A stretch of 64,000 nt of DNA from JAGZHZ01 sp963929865 (GCA_963929865.1 CAWVKK010000047.1:1-64000); one strand, 5' to 3'; counted from the stretch's first letter, positions 7,471 to 16,434 are shown. Notes: generated by a model not told the origin, from the sequence alone. Numbers and translations are program-made.

Positions 7471-9135
7471 CTACACTTCCATAATAATCGGCAAAATCAT
7501 TGGATTTCTCTTCGTCTTTTTCCACAGGAAGTCGCTCAGCGAGTCTTTTATAATATTTTTTATCTTTCCCCAGTCGCTGATGCGCCGCTCCATGCACTCA
7601 TCCAGCGCATGTTCCACAACGTGTCTCGCCTCGTCCATTAAAGACTCCGATTCTCTGACATACACAAATCCTCTTGATACAATGTCCGGTCCTGCCAGAA
7701 CCTGGTTGCTGTACTTCTCAAGCGTTAAGACAACGATCAAGATGCCGTCCTCCGCAAGATGCTGGCGATCTCTGAGAACGATGTTGCCCACATCTCCGAC
7801 TCCCAGTCCGTCTACTAAAATCGCTCCCGCCTGGACGTGATCCACAACCGATCCCGACTCTGCGTCCACTTCAAAGACATCTCCTGACTGCAGCATAAAG
7901 ATATGGTCCTTTGGGATTCCCAGGCTTTGCGCGATTGCCGCCTGCGCTTTTCTGTGACGGTACTCTCCGTGAACGGGCAGCGCATATTTCGGATGCACCA
8001 GAGAATAGATCAGTTTGATCTCTTCCTGGCACGCATGTCCCGATACGTGGGCGTCCTGGAAGATGACGTCGGCTCCCTTCATAGACAGTTCATTGATGAC
8101 TTTCGAGACGGCCTTTTCATTTCCCGGAATTGGGTTGGAGCTGAAAATAACCGTGTCGCCCGGCTTGATCGAAACCTTCCGGTGTACATCGGACGCCATT
8201 CTCGAAAGCGCGGCCATAGATTCCCCCTGGCTTCCTGTTGTAATCAGCACCATCTGTTCATCCGGATAATTTTTCATCTGTTCGATTTCGATCAGCGTAT
8301 TCTCCGGAATATTAATATAGCCAAGTTCCAGCGCCGTGCTGATGATGTTGACCATGCTGCGCCCTTCCACAACGACTTTGCGCCCGTATTTGTACGCCGA
8401 ATTGATAATCTGCTGCACCCTATCTACATTCGATGCGAATGTCGCAATGATAATTCTCGTGTTCCGGTGTTCTGAAAAAATATTGTCGAATGTTTTTCCG
8501 ACAGTTCTCTCCGACATCGTAAAGCCGGGGCGTTCTGCATTCGTGCTGTCGCACATCAGCGCGAGCACGCCTTTTTTTCCGATTTCCCCAAAGCGCTGCA
8601 GATCGATCGCATCTCCGAATACCGGCGTATAATCCACCTTAAAGTCTCCTGTGTGGATGACTGTCCCGGCCGGCGAATAGATGGCGAGCGCGGACGCGTC
8701 TGCAATGCTGTGATTTGTTTTAATAAATTCAATCCGGAACGCTCCCAGATTGATCGACTGTCCGTGCTTTACAACCTTTCTTTTCGTGTTTTTCAGCAGG
8801 TTGTGTTCTTTTAGCTTCCGCTCAATGATTCCGATTGTCAGCTTTGTCGCATAGATGGGCACGTTGATATCTCTCAAAATATACGGCAGAGCTCCAATGT
8901 GATCCTCATGACCGTGCGTGATGATAAATCCTTTTACTTTGCTGATGTTGTTCTTCAGATACGTCACATCCGGAATCACCAGATCAATTCCCAGCATATC
9001 GTCCTCCGGGAATGCAAGACCACAATCCACGACGATGATGCTGTCTTCAAACTGGAATGCCGTAATATTCAGTCCAATCTGTTCAAGCCCTCCCAGTGGA
9101 ATGATCTTCAGTTTTGAGTTGTTCAAGTTTTTCAA
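7471..9135 (-). CDS. rnj: Ribonuclease J
   Basis: 554 residues. Metallo-beta-lactamase/beta-CASP ribonuclease with endo- and 5'-exonuclease activity in mRNA decay. Visible motifs: zinc site THGHEDHIGALP, LGAFRIEFIKTNHSI, HTGDFKVD, the beta-CASP stretch TTGSQGESMAAL and PVHGEYRH. The start was placed at the TTG at 9135 because GGAGG lies 8 bases upstream; an upstream ATG would put that site inside the gene. It forms an operon with ylbF. The length is the usual one for the family. Confidence 0.93.
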   Translation of the reverse strand: MKNLNNSKLKIIPLGGLEQIGLNITAFQFEDSIIVVDCGLAFPEDDMLGIDLVIPDVTYLKNNISKVKGFIITHGHEDHIGALPYILRDINVPIYATKLTIGIIERKLKEHNLLKNTKRKVVKHGQSINLGAFRIEFIKTNHSIADASALAIYSPAGTVIHTGDFKVDYTPVFGDAIDLQRFGEIGKKGVLALMCDSTNAERPGFTMSERTVGKTFDNIFSEHRNTRIIIATFASNVDRVQQIINSAYKYGRKVVVEGRSMVNIISTALELGYINIPENTLIEIEQMKNYPDEQMVLITTGSQGESMAALSRMASDVHRKVSIKPGDTVIFSSNPIPGNEKAVSKVINELSMKGADVIFQDAHVSGHACQEEIKLIYSLVHPKYALPVHGEYRHRKAQAAIAQSLGIPKDHIFMLQSGDVFEVDAESGSVVDHVQAGAILVDGLGVGDVGNIVLRDRQHLAEDGILIVVLTLEKYSNQVLAGPDIVSRGFVYVRESESLMDEARHVVEHALDECMERRISDWGKIKNIIKDSLSDFLWKKTKRNPMILPIIMEV

Positions 9136-9191
9136 AAGTTGCACCTCCATTGTTTTCCGCACATTTACGAACATTTATTTTCTTTTTCGCG

Positions 9192-9220
9192 TTTATACAG
9201 TCCTTTCAGGGGCAAGCAAA
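9192..9220 (-). promoter_or_regulatory. Candidate promoter of rnj
   Basis: On the minus strand TTTGCT (9215-9220), 17-base spacer, TATAAA (9192-9197). The -35 box is weak. It leaves a leader of about 50 bases. Confidence 0.45.
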
Positions 9221-9368
9221 GCCTCTGCAGATTGTGTCTTCTCGTTCCGATCCCAGACGAAACCTGCAGTTTTCAGCCGGCGTTGTCTTTTGTCTCCGCG
9301 CGGAGGCAAAACTGCCGTCATGCTCTGTTTTCCCTGCTTTTCCTGTTTTTTTAAGATAGAAAGCCGCC

Positions 9369-9391
9369 AAAAAACGGATCCTTCTGATCCG
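9369..9391 (-). terminator. Terminator of the ireB-ruvX-DUF1292 operon
   Basis: Stem CGGATC/GATCCG (9375-9391) followed on the minus strand by six T; an outer CCGCC/GGCGG pair extends it. It begins 8 bases after the DUF1292 stop. Confidence 0.75.
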
Positions 9392-9398
9392 CGGGCGG

Positions 9399-9662
9399 TC
9401 ATTCGATCTCAATATCTTCCATCATTTCCATAAATACTTTTGAGAGCGCCCGCAATTCTTCTTCATCTTCCACAATCTCATACAGCGCTTCCGGATCGCT
9501 CTCGTCCGACAGATCTTTTAAGATAAGCGCCTCCGCCTCTTCCTCGTCTTCTCCGTCTTCTGTCACCAGCAGATAATTTTTCCCTCCGATTCTCGTCTCT
9601 TCTAAAACGTAAAATTCTGTCTCTTCGTTGGAGCCTTCCAACGCAAACTTAATTTTTTCCAT
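9399..9662 (-). CDS. DUF1292 family protein
   Basis: 87 residues, very acidic, with the family pattern ETEFYVLEETRIGGKNYLLV followed by a Glu/Asp-rich block. The function is unknown. In many Firmicutes this gene follows ireB and ruvX, as here, where it overlaps the end of ruvX by 14 bases. AGGGAAG precedes the ATG. Confidence 0.8.
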   Translation of the reverse strand: MEKIKFALEGSNEETEFYVLEETRIGGKNYLLVTEDGEDEEEAEALILKDLSDESDPEALYEIVEDEEELRALSKVFMEMMEDIEIE

Positions 9663-10086
9663 TCTTTCTTCCCTCGCTGTCCAAATATCCCTGTAAAATC
9701 AGCACTGCTGCCAGCTGATCGATATACTGTTTTCTGTTTTCTCTTCGAATGTTTCCTTCCATCAGCGTCCTGTTCGCCTCTACTGTCGTCAGGCGCTCAT
9801 CCCACATGATAACCGGAAGTCCTGTCCTTTTCTTTAACATTTCCTGAAACGCCAGAGACTTCTCTGCCCGGTCTCCCAGCGTATTGTTCATATTTTTCGG
9901 CAGCCCCAGCACGATCACCTCTGCCTTGTATTCCTGAATCAGCGCCTCGATTCTCGCTATTGTTCTGCGCAGTTTATTCTCTGATGTTCTCCGGATAATT
10001 TCTATTCCCTGCGCCGTCAGCCCTAAGGGATCGCTGATTGCCACTCCTACTGTTTTCGACCCAAAATCCAATCCTATCGCTCTCAT
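9649..10086 (-). CDS. ruvX: RuvX/YqgF RNase H-fold resolvase
   Basis: 145 residues. IGLDFGSKTVGVAISDP is the first active-site strand (Asp7), IVLGLPKNMN and MWDERLTTVEA supply the other acidic positions. Family members act in 16S rRNA 5'-end processing or as putative Holliday junction resolvases. It lies between ireB and DUF1292. Confidence 0.9.
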   Translation of the reverse strand: MRAIGLDFGSKTVGVAISDPLGLTAQGIEIIRRTSENKLRRTIARIEALIQEYKAEVIVLGLPKNMNNTLGDRAEKSLAFQEMLKKRTGLPVIMWDERLTTVEANRTLMEGNIRRENRKQYIDQLAAVLILQGYLDSEGRKNGKN

Positions 10087-10095
10087 ACAATCCCT

Positions 10096-10362
10096 TTACT
10101 GCCACGATTTGTTTTTGATATATTCTTTTAGCAGCTCCTCGACCAGCTCGTCACGCTCTACTTTCATAATCAGGCTTCTTGCATTGTTATGACTTGTAAT
10201 ATACGTCGGATCTCCTGACATAATATATCCCACGATCTGGTTGACTGGATTGTATCCTTTTTCTGTCATCGCATTATAGACGGTATCCAAAATATCCTTC
10301 ACACTGACTTCCGTCTCAGAATTCACTTTAAAAAACTGTGTGTTTGATGTAATCTTACTCAT
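10096..10362 (-). CDS. ireB: IreB family regulatory phosphoprotein
   Basis: 88 residues of the DUF965/IreB family: DILDTVYNAMTEKGYNP and GYIMSGDPTYITSHNNAR are hallmark segments. In Enterococcus, IreB is phosphorylated by the Ser/Thr kinase IreK and modulates cephalosporin resistance. It is first in the ireB-ruvX-DUF1292 operon, with AAGGGCG upstream of the ATG. Confidence 0.9.
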   Translation of the reverse strand: MSKITSNTQFFKVNSETEVSVKDILDTVYNAMTEKGYNPVNQIVGYIMSGDPTYITSHNNARSLIMKVERDELVEELLKEYIKNKSWQ

Positions 10363-10461
10363 ATTTTCACGCCCTTATCTCATTTTTATTGTCTTTTGCT
10401 CCTTCTGCCGCCCGCCGCGTCGGTTTTTTCTCCCAGACCGGCATAGAAACTTTCCTTCCTG

Positions 10462-11772
10462 TTAATCTATTGTACACAATCGGACATGCGGTTTCAATTC
10501 TTTTTTTAAACTTCCTGATAAAATTGTGTTTTCTTTTCCATATTCTTTTGGAACGGCCGCTTTGATATATTCTTTTGTGTGACCTAAATAGTAAAATACT
10601 CCGTCGATATTGACCCTCTCCTCGCACAGCACTTCCACTTTCTTATTTTGCCATGCCTCTTCAAATGCCGTCTGATTTTTTTCATTCAGCTCGATCAGCT
10701 CATTGCTTCTCTTGTTTTTGATGGGATCCGGAACCTGATTTTCCATAGCCGCGGCCCTTGTCCCTTTTCTCCTCGAATACTTAAATATATGCGTTTCGAA
10801 AAATTTTATTTCCTCCAAAAAAGATTTCGTCGCGCTGAATTCTTCATCCGACTCTCCCGGAAATCCGACAATCACGTCCGTCGTCAGAGCGGGATTGTCA
10901 AACGTCTCTCTTAAAAGCCGGCACTTTTCGCTGTACTCCTCCGTCGTATACCGCCTGTTCATTCTTTTGAGCGTGGCGTTGCAGCCGCTTTGCAGGGAAA
11001 GGTGAAAATGCGGGCAGAATTTTTCTAATTTTTTTAGTCTGCTCACAAATTCTTCGGTGATGATTCCCGGCTCCAGGGAGCCTAGGCGGATTCTTTTCAC
11101 TCCTTCGATCTGGTGTACCTGCTCGATCAGCTCGATCAGGCTGCTCCCCGTGTCGGTTCCATAGGAGCTTAAATGAATCCCGGTCAAAACCATCTCCTGA
11201 TATCCAAGCCCGGTCAGCCTGCCGATCTCTTCCATCACCTCTTTTTCCTTTCTGCTGCGCACGCGTCCCCGCGTATAGGGAATGATGCAGTAGCTGCAAA
11301 ACTGGTTGCATCCGTCCTGTACTTTGATGTACGCTCTTGTATGTTCTGCTGTTTTTTTGAGGGACAGCTCTTCGTATTGCCTTTCATGGGACATATCCGC
11401 CACAAACTCTTCTGGCTTTCTCCCCTCTTCCAATTCCTTCAGGATCGAAATCAGGTCCTTTTTCCGGTTGTTTCCGATGATCGCGTCCACCGACCCATCG
11501 GCAAGCAGATCCTCCGCGGAAGCCTGCACATAGCATCCTGCCGCCACCACGATTGCTTTGGGGTTCATCTTTCTTGCCTTGTGCAGCATCTGTCTCGATT
11601 TTCGGTCTGCCATATTCGTCACCGTGCACGTATTGATCACATACAGATCCGCTCCTTTTTCAAACGGGACAATCTCATATCCGTTTTCTTCCAGCATCTG
11701 CTGCATCGCCTCTGTCTCGTATGCGTTTACTTTACAGCCTAAATTATGGAGCGCCGCCTTTTTTCCCGCCAT
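10462..11772 (-). CDS. mtaB: tRNA t6A37 methylthiotransferase MtaB
   Basis: 436 residues. A radical SAM enzyme that converts t6A37 to ms2t6A37 in tRNA reading ANN codons. The N-terminal UPF0004 domain shows LGCKVNAYET, NTCTVTNMADRKSRQ and AAGCYVQ (cluster cysteines); the radical SAM core shows DGCNQFCSYCIIPYTRGR; a TRAM domain lies at the C-terminus. The exact LGCKVN form separates it from MiaB and RimO. AGAGGAAG precedes the ATG. In B. subtilis it follows rsmE; here thiI, a cysteine desulfurase and the HPr-like gene intervene. Confidence 0.93.
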   Translation of the reverse strand: MAGKKAALHNLGCKVNAYETEAMQQMLEENGYEIVPFEKGADLYVINTCTVTNMADRKSRQMLHKARKMNPKAIVVAAGCYVQASAEDLLADGSVDAIIGNNRKKDLISILKELEEGRKPEEFVADMSHERQYEELSLKKTAEHTRAYIKVQDGCNQFCSYCIIPYTRGRVRSRKEKEVMEEIGRLTGLGYQEMVLTGIHLSSYGTDTGSSLIELIEQVHQIEGVKRIRLGSLEPGIITEEFVSRLKKLEKFCPHFHLSLQSGCNATLKRMNRRYTTEEYSEKCRLLRETFDNPALTTDVIVGFPGESDEEFSATKSFLEEIKFFETHIFKYSRRKGTRAAAMENQVPDPIKNKRSNELIELNEKNQTAFEEAWQNKKVEVLCEERVNIDGVFYYLGHTKEYIKAAVPKEYGKENTILSGSLKKELKPHVRLCTID

Positions 11773-11832
11773 GGTCTCTTCCTCTCTTCGTCTTTTTTGT
11801 TTTTCTCATCACTTTTGCCAAAGATCCATTCA

Positions 11833-11870
11833 AAAGTTTGTGCGTTTTCTTAAAGTTTGTACGTTTTCTT
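11833..11870. repeat. Tandem 19-bp direct repeat upstream of the HPr-like gene
   Basis: Two head-to-tail copies (11833-11851 and 11852-11870) of AAAGTTTGTRCGTTTTCTT differ at a single base. They end one base before the -35 box of the HPr-like promoter and also lie in the 5' region of divergent mtaB. Such placement fits an activator or repressor binding site. Confidence 0.65.
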
Positions 11871-11871
11871 A

Positions 11872-11900
11872 TTGACTTTTCAAACTGCTGCCGTTAATAT
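11872..11900 (+). promoter_or_regulatory. Promoter of the HPr-like gene
   Basis: TTGACT (11872-11877), 17-base spacer, TAATAT (11895-11900). The start codon follows 34 bases after the -10 box. Confidence 0.7.
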
Positions 11901-11934
11901 AAAGATAATAAAACATATTCGGGAGGTAATTCCA

Positions 11935-12168
11935 ATGAAAACAGTTCAAATTTCCCTAAATTCTATCGATAAGGTGAAATCCTTTGTAAATGACATTACA
12001 AAGTTTGACTATGACTTTGATCTGGTATCCGGAAGATACGTAATCGACGCAAAGTCCATCATGGGTATTTTCAGTCTGGATCTGTCTAAGCCTATCGATT
12101 TAAACATCCATGCTGAGGATGAGGTCAATGCCATTTTAGGGACATTAAAGCCTTATATCATAGAATAG
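11935..12168 (+). CDS. Degenerate HPr-like protein lacking the active histidine
   Basis: 77 residues. GGGAGG lies 8 bases before the ATG. The segment GRYVIDAKSIMGIFSLDLSK matches the HPr fold region that normally surrounds the regulatory serine (DAKSIMGIMSL). However the N-terminal half, where HPr carries His15 in a G-x-H-A-R-P motif, reads LNSIDKVKSFVNDITKF and has no histidine. It therefore cannot serve as a PTS phosphocarrier and may act as a regulator (inference). It stands alone between divergent mtaB and convergent thiI, with its own terminator. Confidence 0.75.
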   Translation: MKTVQISLNSIDKVKSFVNDITKFDYDFDLVSGRYVIDAKSIMGIFSLDLSKPIDLNIHAEDEVNAILGTLKPYIIE

Positions 12169-12192
12169 ATCATCGTTTCTATCGGAGCAAAA

Positions 12193-12219
12193 GCTGTCCG
12201 TTTTTCGGACAGCCTTTTT
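12193..12219 (+). terminator. Terminator of the HPr-like gene
   Basis: Perfect 8-bp stem GCTGTCCG/CGGACAGC with a 5-T loop, followed by CTTTTTC. It lies 24 bases after the stop and before the convergent thiI gene. Confidence 0.88.
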
Positions 12220-12227
12220 CTTTCTCC

Positions 12228-13406
12228 CTATTCCGCCACAACCACTTCCGCGGTCTCAACCGCCGTTCTTACCAGCTCATCGATCTTTTCTGCAAGATGC
12301 GTCTCTGAACGCCTGATAATATTTAGGTTCGGCTTTGTGACCGGATGTTTTGCCACAAAAATGGTACAGCAGTCTTCAAACGGCAGAATTGACGTCTCAT
12401 ATGTCTCAATCTTTTCTGAAATGTCGACAATATCCTGCTTGTCAAATCCAATCAAAGGCCGGTAGACCGGGATGGTGCAGACTTCATTCGTCACGGCAAG
12501 GCTCTGCATCGTCTGGCTTGCCACCTGTCCGATGCTCTCCCCTGTGATCAGCCCCAGAGCTCCGCACTCCTTTGCAAAGTGTTCGGCTATGCGCATCATA
12601 TAGCGGCGCATAATAATCGTCAGCTCCTCGTGCGGACACTGATCGTAGATATACAGCTGAATGTCGGTAAAGTTTACGATGTGCAGGCGGATCGGTCCTG
12701 TATAGCGGGAAATAATTTTTGCCAGATCGATGACCTTCTGTTTTGCTCTCTCACTGGTATAGGGCGGAGCGTGAAAATAGACGGCGTCGATCTTGACTCC
12801 CCTTTTTGCAATCATATATCCGGCCACCGGGCTGTCGATTCCCCCTGAGAGCAGCAGCATTGCCTTTCCGTTTGTTCCGACCGGCATTCCCCCCGGTCCC
12901 GGTATGATCTTGGAATAGATGTAGATCTTTTCTCTGATTTCCACATTCAGCAAAATCTCCGGATTGTGGACATCCACTTTCATCTGCGGAAAGCTTTCCA
13001 GAATTTTTTCTCCCAATGCCGCGTTTAATTCCATCGATGTCATCGGGTAATTTTTTCTGGCTCTTCTTGCGTTGACTTTAAACGTCTGGTTTTTTTCCGG
13101 ATGCGCTTCGGCTATATAGGAAAGCACCGATTTTTCCAGCGCCTCCAGCCCTTCGTCTTCCGCATGGACAACCGGGCAGATTCCGACAATGCCGAACACG
13201 GTCTGAAGCGCAGCCACAGTCTCGTCAAAGTCAAACTCTCCCCCGCACTCTACATAAATTCTTCCCTGCTGTTTGTGTACAAAAAATTCTCCTTCCACTC
13301 TCTTTAAGCTGCGGCTGATCTGGCTGACCAGCATATCTTCAAACAGATATCGGTTTTTTCCTTTGATTCCGATCTCCCCGTATTTAATCAAAAATGACTG
13401 AAACAT
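12228..13406 (-). CDS. thiI: tRNA 4-thiouridine synthetase ThiI
   Basis: 392 residues. Ferredoxin-like and THUMP domains at the N-terminus, then the adenylating PP-loop LLSGGIDSPVAGYM (about residues 184-197) and FEDCCTIFVAKHP near the C-terminus. ThiI adenylates U8 of tRNA and inserts sulfur; it also feeds thiazole synthesis in some species. The C-terminal rhodanese domain of the E. coli enzyme is absent, as usual in Firmicutes. The neighbouring cysteine desulfurase probably supplies persulfide sulfur. Confidence 0.93.
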   Translation of the reverse strand: MFQSFLIKYGEIGIKGKNRYLFEDMLVSQISRSLKRVEGEFFVHKQQGRIYVECGGEFDFDETVAALQTVFGIVGICPVVHAEDEGLEALEKSVLSYIAEAHPEKNQTFKVNARRARKNYPMTSMELNAALGEKILESFPQMKVDVHNPEILLNVEIREKIYIYSKIIPGPGGMPVGTNGKAMLLLSGGIDSPVAGYMIAKRGVKIDAVYFHAPPYTSERAKQKVIDLAKIISRYTGPIRLHIVNFTDIQLYIYDQCPHEELTIIMRRYMMRIAEHFAKECGALGLITGESIGQVASQTMQSLAVTNEVCTIPVYRPLIGFDKQDIVDISEKIETYETSILPFEDCCTIFVAKHPVTKPNLNIIRRSETHLAEKIDELVRTAVETAEVVVAE

Positions 13407-13427
13407 ATCCTCTCTCCTGTCTGTTCT

Positions 13428-14585
13428 CTATCTCCTTACGTAGCGGCGCAGCGCCGGCACCAGCTGCTTTAAGACTTGTGCGGCGTACGTGATCTCCTCC
13501 ATGGACGTCGTCTCGCAGAAGCTGAATCGAAGCGTGCAGTCAAGGAGTTCCCTTGGCATATTGACGGCAAGCAGCGTATGGCTTGCCGTCTGCTTTTTGT
13601 TTGACGAACACGCCGAGCCTGCCGATGCGTAGACTCCTCTCTCCTCCAGCGCGTGGAGCAGCACTTCGCTTCGGACGCCTTCAAAACTGGCGCTGACGAT
13701 GTGCGGCGCTCCTTCCTCCCCTGGCAGACTGTTCCATATCACGCCGTCCATCTCCTCAAGCTGTTCCATAAAATGGCGTTTCAGCTTCAAAAGGTGATTC
13801 CATGCTTCTTCCTGCGACTCATATGCCATTTTGGCGGCGACACCGATTCCCGCCGCCCCTGATACGTTGTCGGTTCCGGAACGCATTCCTCTTTGCTGTC
13901 CTCCTCCTAATATCAGAGGTCTGATCTTTGTTTTCTCATTGATGTAGAGAAAGCCGATCCCTTTTGGTCCGTGAATTTTATGACCGCTGACGGCCAGCAG
14001 ATCGATCCCTGTCTTTTTCGGATAAATTCTGTATTTTCCGTAAGCCTGAATCGCGTCCACATGAAACAATATCCTTGGATTTTTCTCTCTGATGACCCTG
14101 GCCGCTTCCTCAATCGGCTCAACGGCCCCGATCTCGTTGTTGACATACATAATCGACACCAAAATGGTATCGTCCCGGATCTCTCTCTCCAGCTCTTCTA
14201 CGCTGATTCTTCCATAGCGGTCCGCCTTCAGATACGTGACCGAAAAGCCCAATGTCTCCAGATATTTCATCGGTTCCAGCACGGCTGCATGTTCTACGGA
14301 GGTCGTAATGATATGTCTGCCCATCCTCTGATTGGCCAGCGCCGTCCCGATAATTGCCCAGTTGTCCGCCTCCGTTCCTCCGGACGTAAAAAAGATTTCC
14401 TTTTCCGCCACTTTCATGGTCTTTGCAATCTGTTCTCTCGCTTCCTTTAAGTAGCGTTCCGCGTAAACTCCGACCAGATGCTTTGCGGAAGGATTGCCGA
14501 AATCTTCCATCATCGTCTTCACCACAATATCTCTGACCGGCTCTGAGCACCTTGTTGTGGCTGAATTGTCTAAGTATGCTTCCAT
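13428..14585 (-). CDS. Cysteine desulfurase (NifS/IscS family), likely ThiI partner
   Basis: 385 residues. PLP-dependent enzyme that removes sulfur from cysteine. The cofactor lysine lies in VSGHKIHGPKGIGF and the persulfide cysteine in SAGSACSSNKK. LDNSATTR at the N-terminus is a family marker. The stop is 21 bases before thiI, the same pair as nifZ-thiI in B. subtilis, so it is probably dedicated to tRNA thiolation. AGGAAA precedes the ATG. Confidence 0.9.
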   Translation of the reverse strand: MEAYLDNSATTRCSEPVRDIVVKTMMEDFGNPSAKHLVGVYAERYLKEAREQIAKTMKVAEKEIFFTSGGTEADNWAIIGTALANQRMGRHIITTSVEHAAVLEPMKYLETLGFSVTYLKADRYGRISVEELEREIRDDTILVSIMYVNNEIGAVEPIEEAARVIREKNPRILFHVDAIQAYGKYRIYPKKTGIDLLAVSGHKIHGPKGIGFLYINEKTKIRPLILGGGQQRGMRSGTDNVSGAAGIGVAAKMAYESQEEAWNHLLKLKRHFMEQLEEMDGVIWNSLPGEEGAPHIVSASFEGVRSEVLLHALEERGVYASAGSACSSNKKQTASHTLLAVNMPRELLDCTLRFSFCETTSMEEITYAAQVLKQLVPALRRYVRR

Positions 14586-14594
14586 CTTGTTTCC

Positions 14595-15341
14595 TCACTC
14601 TTCCGGTTCCAGGCAAAATACCAGGATCGACAAAACTGCCATCCCTGCCGTCTCGGTGCGCAGAATCCGTTTTCCCAGCGTCACTGGGAGGATTCCATTT
14701 TGCTGCGCAAGGGCGATCTCCTGCTCGTCGAATCCTCCTTCCGGACCGATAAAGACTGCCACAGACTGTCCCGGCTTTATCGCTCCAAAAAGTTCCCTCG
14801 TCTTTTTCATGCCGCCCGCAAGCTCATAGGGAATGATTTTAACGTCCATCTCTTTCGCATAGCCGACCGCTTCTTGAAACGTCATCACCTGATGAATCTG
14901 CGGAATCCTGGTCCGCTTGCTCTGTTTGGCAGCGCTCTCTGCGATTCCCTGCCACCGTCTCCTTTTTGTCTCTTCTTTCTTCTGATCCAGTTTGACGACC
15001 GCCCTTTTCGTAGCTACCGGAATAATTTCATACACCCCAAGCTCTGCCGTCTTTTGAATAATCCAGTCCATCTTATCACTCTTTGGCAGTCCCTGAAACA
15101 GGTAAATTTTGTTCGGCAGCTCCATCCCGACTTCTTCTGCCCACATAATCTTTGCGCACACCTTTTCGTCTGAGAGCGATGTGATCTCACACCGGTATTC
15201 CCTGTTGTCACACCCGGTGCCCACGCAGATCTGTTCTCCTTTCTGCATACGGAGAACATTTTTCATATGGTTGACGTCTTTTCCTGTGATCACAATGTCT
15301 TTTTCTTTGATCTGTTCCGGATTTACAAAAAAATGATGCAT
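14595..15341 (-). CDS. rsmE: 16S rRNA m3U1498 methyltransferase RsmE
   Basis: 248 residues. SPOUT methyltransferase: an N-terminal PUA-like part and the C-terminal knot with FIGPEGGFDEQEI and LGKRILRTETAGMAVLSIL. It methylates U1498 of 16S rRNA in the 30S subunit. It follows prmA by 9 bases with AGGAG before the ATG. Confidence 0.93.
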   Translation of the reverse strand: MHHFFVNPEQIKEKDIVITGKDVNHMKNVLRMQKGEQICVGTGCDNREYRCEITSLSDEKVCAKIMWAEEVGMELPNKIYLFQGLPKSDKMDWIIQKTAELGVYEIIPVATKRAVVKLDQKKEETKRRRWQGIAESAAKQSKRTRIPQIHQVMTFQEAVGYAKEMDVKIIPYELAGGMKKTRELFGAIKPGQSVAVFIGPEGGFDEQEIALAQQNGILPVTLGKRILRTETAGMAVLSILVFCLEPEE

Positions 15342-15350
15342 CGTATTCTC

Positions 15351-16304
15351 CTAGTTCTTTCTCGCCGTTACGGACACCCATTCTCCCTGACGGGTAATCT
15401 CTAACACTTCCATCCCCGCTTTTTTGACTGCTTCCGTCACCGTCTCCTCCTTCTCTGCGAGGATTCCCGACGTGATATAGATGCCGCCTTTTTTCATCTG
15501 ATGGCGGATGACGGGAGTCAGAGCCACTAAGACGTCGGCGAGAATATTTGCCGTTACGATATCGTACCTTTCATATCCGACCTGCTCTTGAACTTTCTCA
15601 TCGTCGATAATATTTCCGATCAGGACGTCCATGCTTCCAGGCGCGATCTGATTTGCCTCCAGATTCTCTTTTGCAGCGGAGATGGCGCACGGATCCAGAT
15701 CGGTTCCCACCGCATGTTTTGCCCCCATCTTCAGCGCCGCGATCGACAGGATTCCGCTCCCTGTCCCCACGTCGAGAAGCATCGTCTGCTCTGTCACATA
15801 TTTTTTCAGCTGCCGCAGGCAAAGCTGGGTCGTCTCGTGCATACCTGTTCCAAAAGCCGTCCCCGGATCAATATGAATGATCATTTTGTTTTCATCTTCT
15901 TTTTTTACTTCTTCCCATGAAGGAATGATCAAGATGTCATCCACATAAAACTGATGGAAATACTGTTTCCAGTTGTTGATCCAGTCCTTATCTTCCGTCT
16001 GCGACTGTGTAATCGTTCCTTCTCCGATATCCATGAAGCCGCGCAGCTCTTCCAGCGCCTCTTTCACCCTTTCGAGGACCGCTTCTGTGTCCTCTCCTTC
16101 TTCCAGATAAAAATTCAGATACGCGGTTCCGTCGTCTTGCGGACCCTCCGGCAGAATGTCGACAAACATCTGTTTTTTATCTTCCTCTGTCAGAGGTACG
16201 TTGTCCTCGATCTCCACTCCTTCTACGCCCGCCTCGGATAAGGCGGCAATCACCATATCCTCAGCCTCCGCCACGGTCTTTAATCTAAATTTATTCCATC
16301 TCAT
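15351..16304 (-). CDS. prmA: Ribosomal protein L11 methyltransferase PrmA
   Basis: 317 residues. The ATG at 16304 was chosen over an upstream start because GAGGT precedes it and the protein then begins MRWNKFRLKTVAEAED, as in the family. SAM motif LLDVGTGSGILSIAAL, AVGTDLDPCA and GNIIDD; FGTGMHETTQ upstream is typical. It trimethylates L11. It has its own promoter and a long structured leader (16341-16425). Confidence 0.92.
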   Translation of the reverse strand: MRWNKFRLKTVAEAEDMVIAALSEAGVEGVEIEDNVPLTEEDKKQMFVDILPEGPQDDGTAYLNFYLEEGEDTEAVLERVKEALEELRGFMDIGEGTITQSQTEDKDWINNWKQYFHQFYVDDILIIPSWEEVKKEDENKMIIHIDPGTAFGTGMHETTQLCLRQLKKYVTEQTMLLDVGTGSGILSIAALKMGAKHAVGTDLDPCAISAAKENLEANQIAPGSMDVLIGNIIDDEKVQEQVGYERYDIVTANILADVLVALTPVIRHQMKKGGIYITSGILAEKEETVTEAVKKAGMEVLEITRQGEWVSVTARKN

Positions 16305-16340
16305 TTTTTCTTTTACCTCATCTGTTTTTTCTGACCTGTT

Positions 16341-16425
16341 AGTCTTTTCCGCCGCCGGACCGGCTCCTGACCGGAGCGTTTCTGCGCAGAGCCGCAGCTG
16401 TCCTGCCGTAAGGAAGCAAAAGACT
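16341..16425 (-). ncRNA. Candidate structured leader RNA (three-way junction) of prmA
   Basis: The transcript predicted to start near 16428 would immediately fold. The outer stem AGUCUUUU/AAAAGACU (16418-16425 with 16341-16348) encloses an imperfect second stem (CGGCAGGAC with GUCCGGCGG) and two hairpins, CUGCG/CGCAG (16382-16397) and GCUCC/GGAGC (16363-16377). The structure ends about 23 bases before the GAGGT site of prmA. No T run follows, so it is not a simple terminator. I do not recognise a known riboswitch class. Confidence 0.5.
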
Positions 16426-16434
16426 AATTTTGTT

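Noticed and set aside
7903..8475. 190-codon plus-strand frame across rnj
   Set aside because: Fully inside the RNase J gene on the other strand, without start signals or recognisable domains.
10367..10627. Small basic minus-strand frame overlapping the end of mtaB
   Set aside because: Overlaps the mtaB TRAM domain in another frame and has no good ribosome site.
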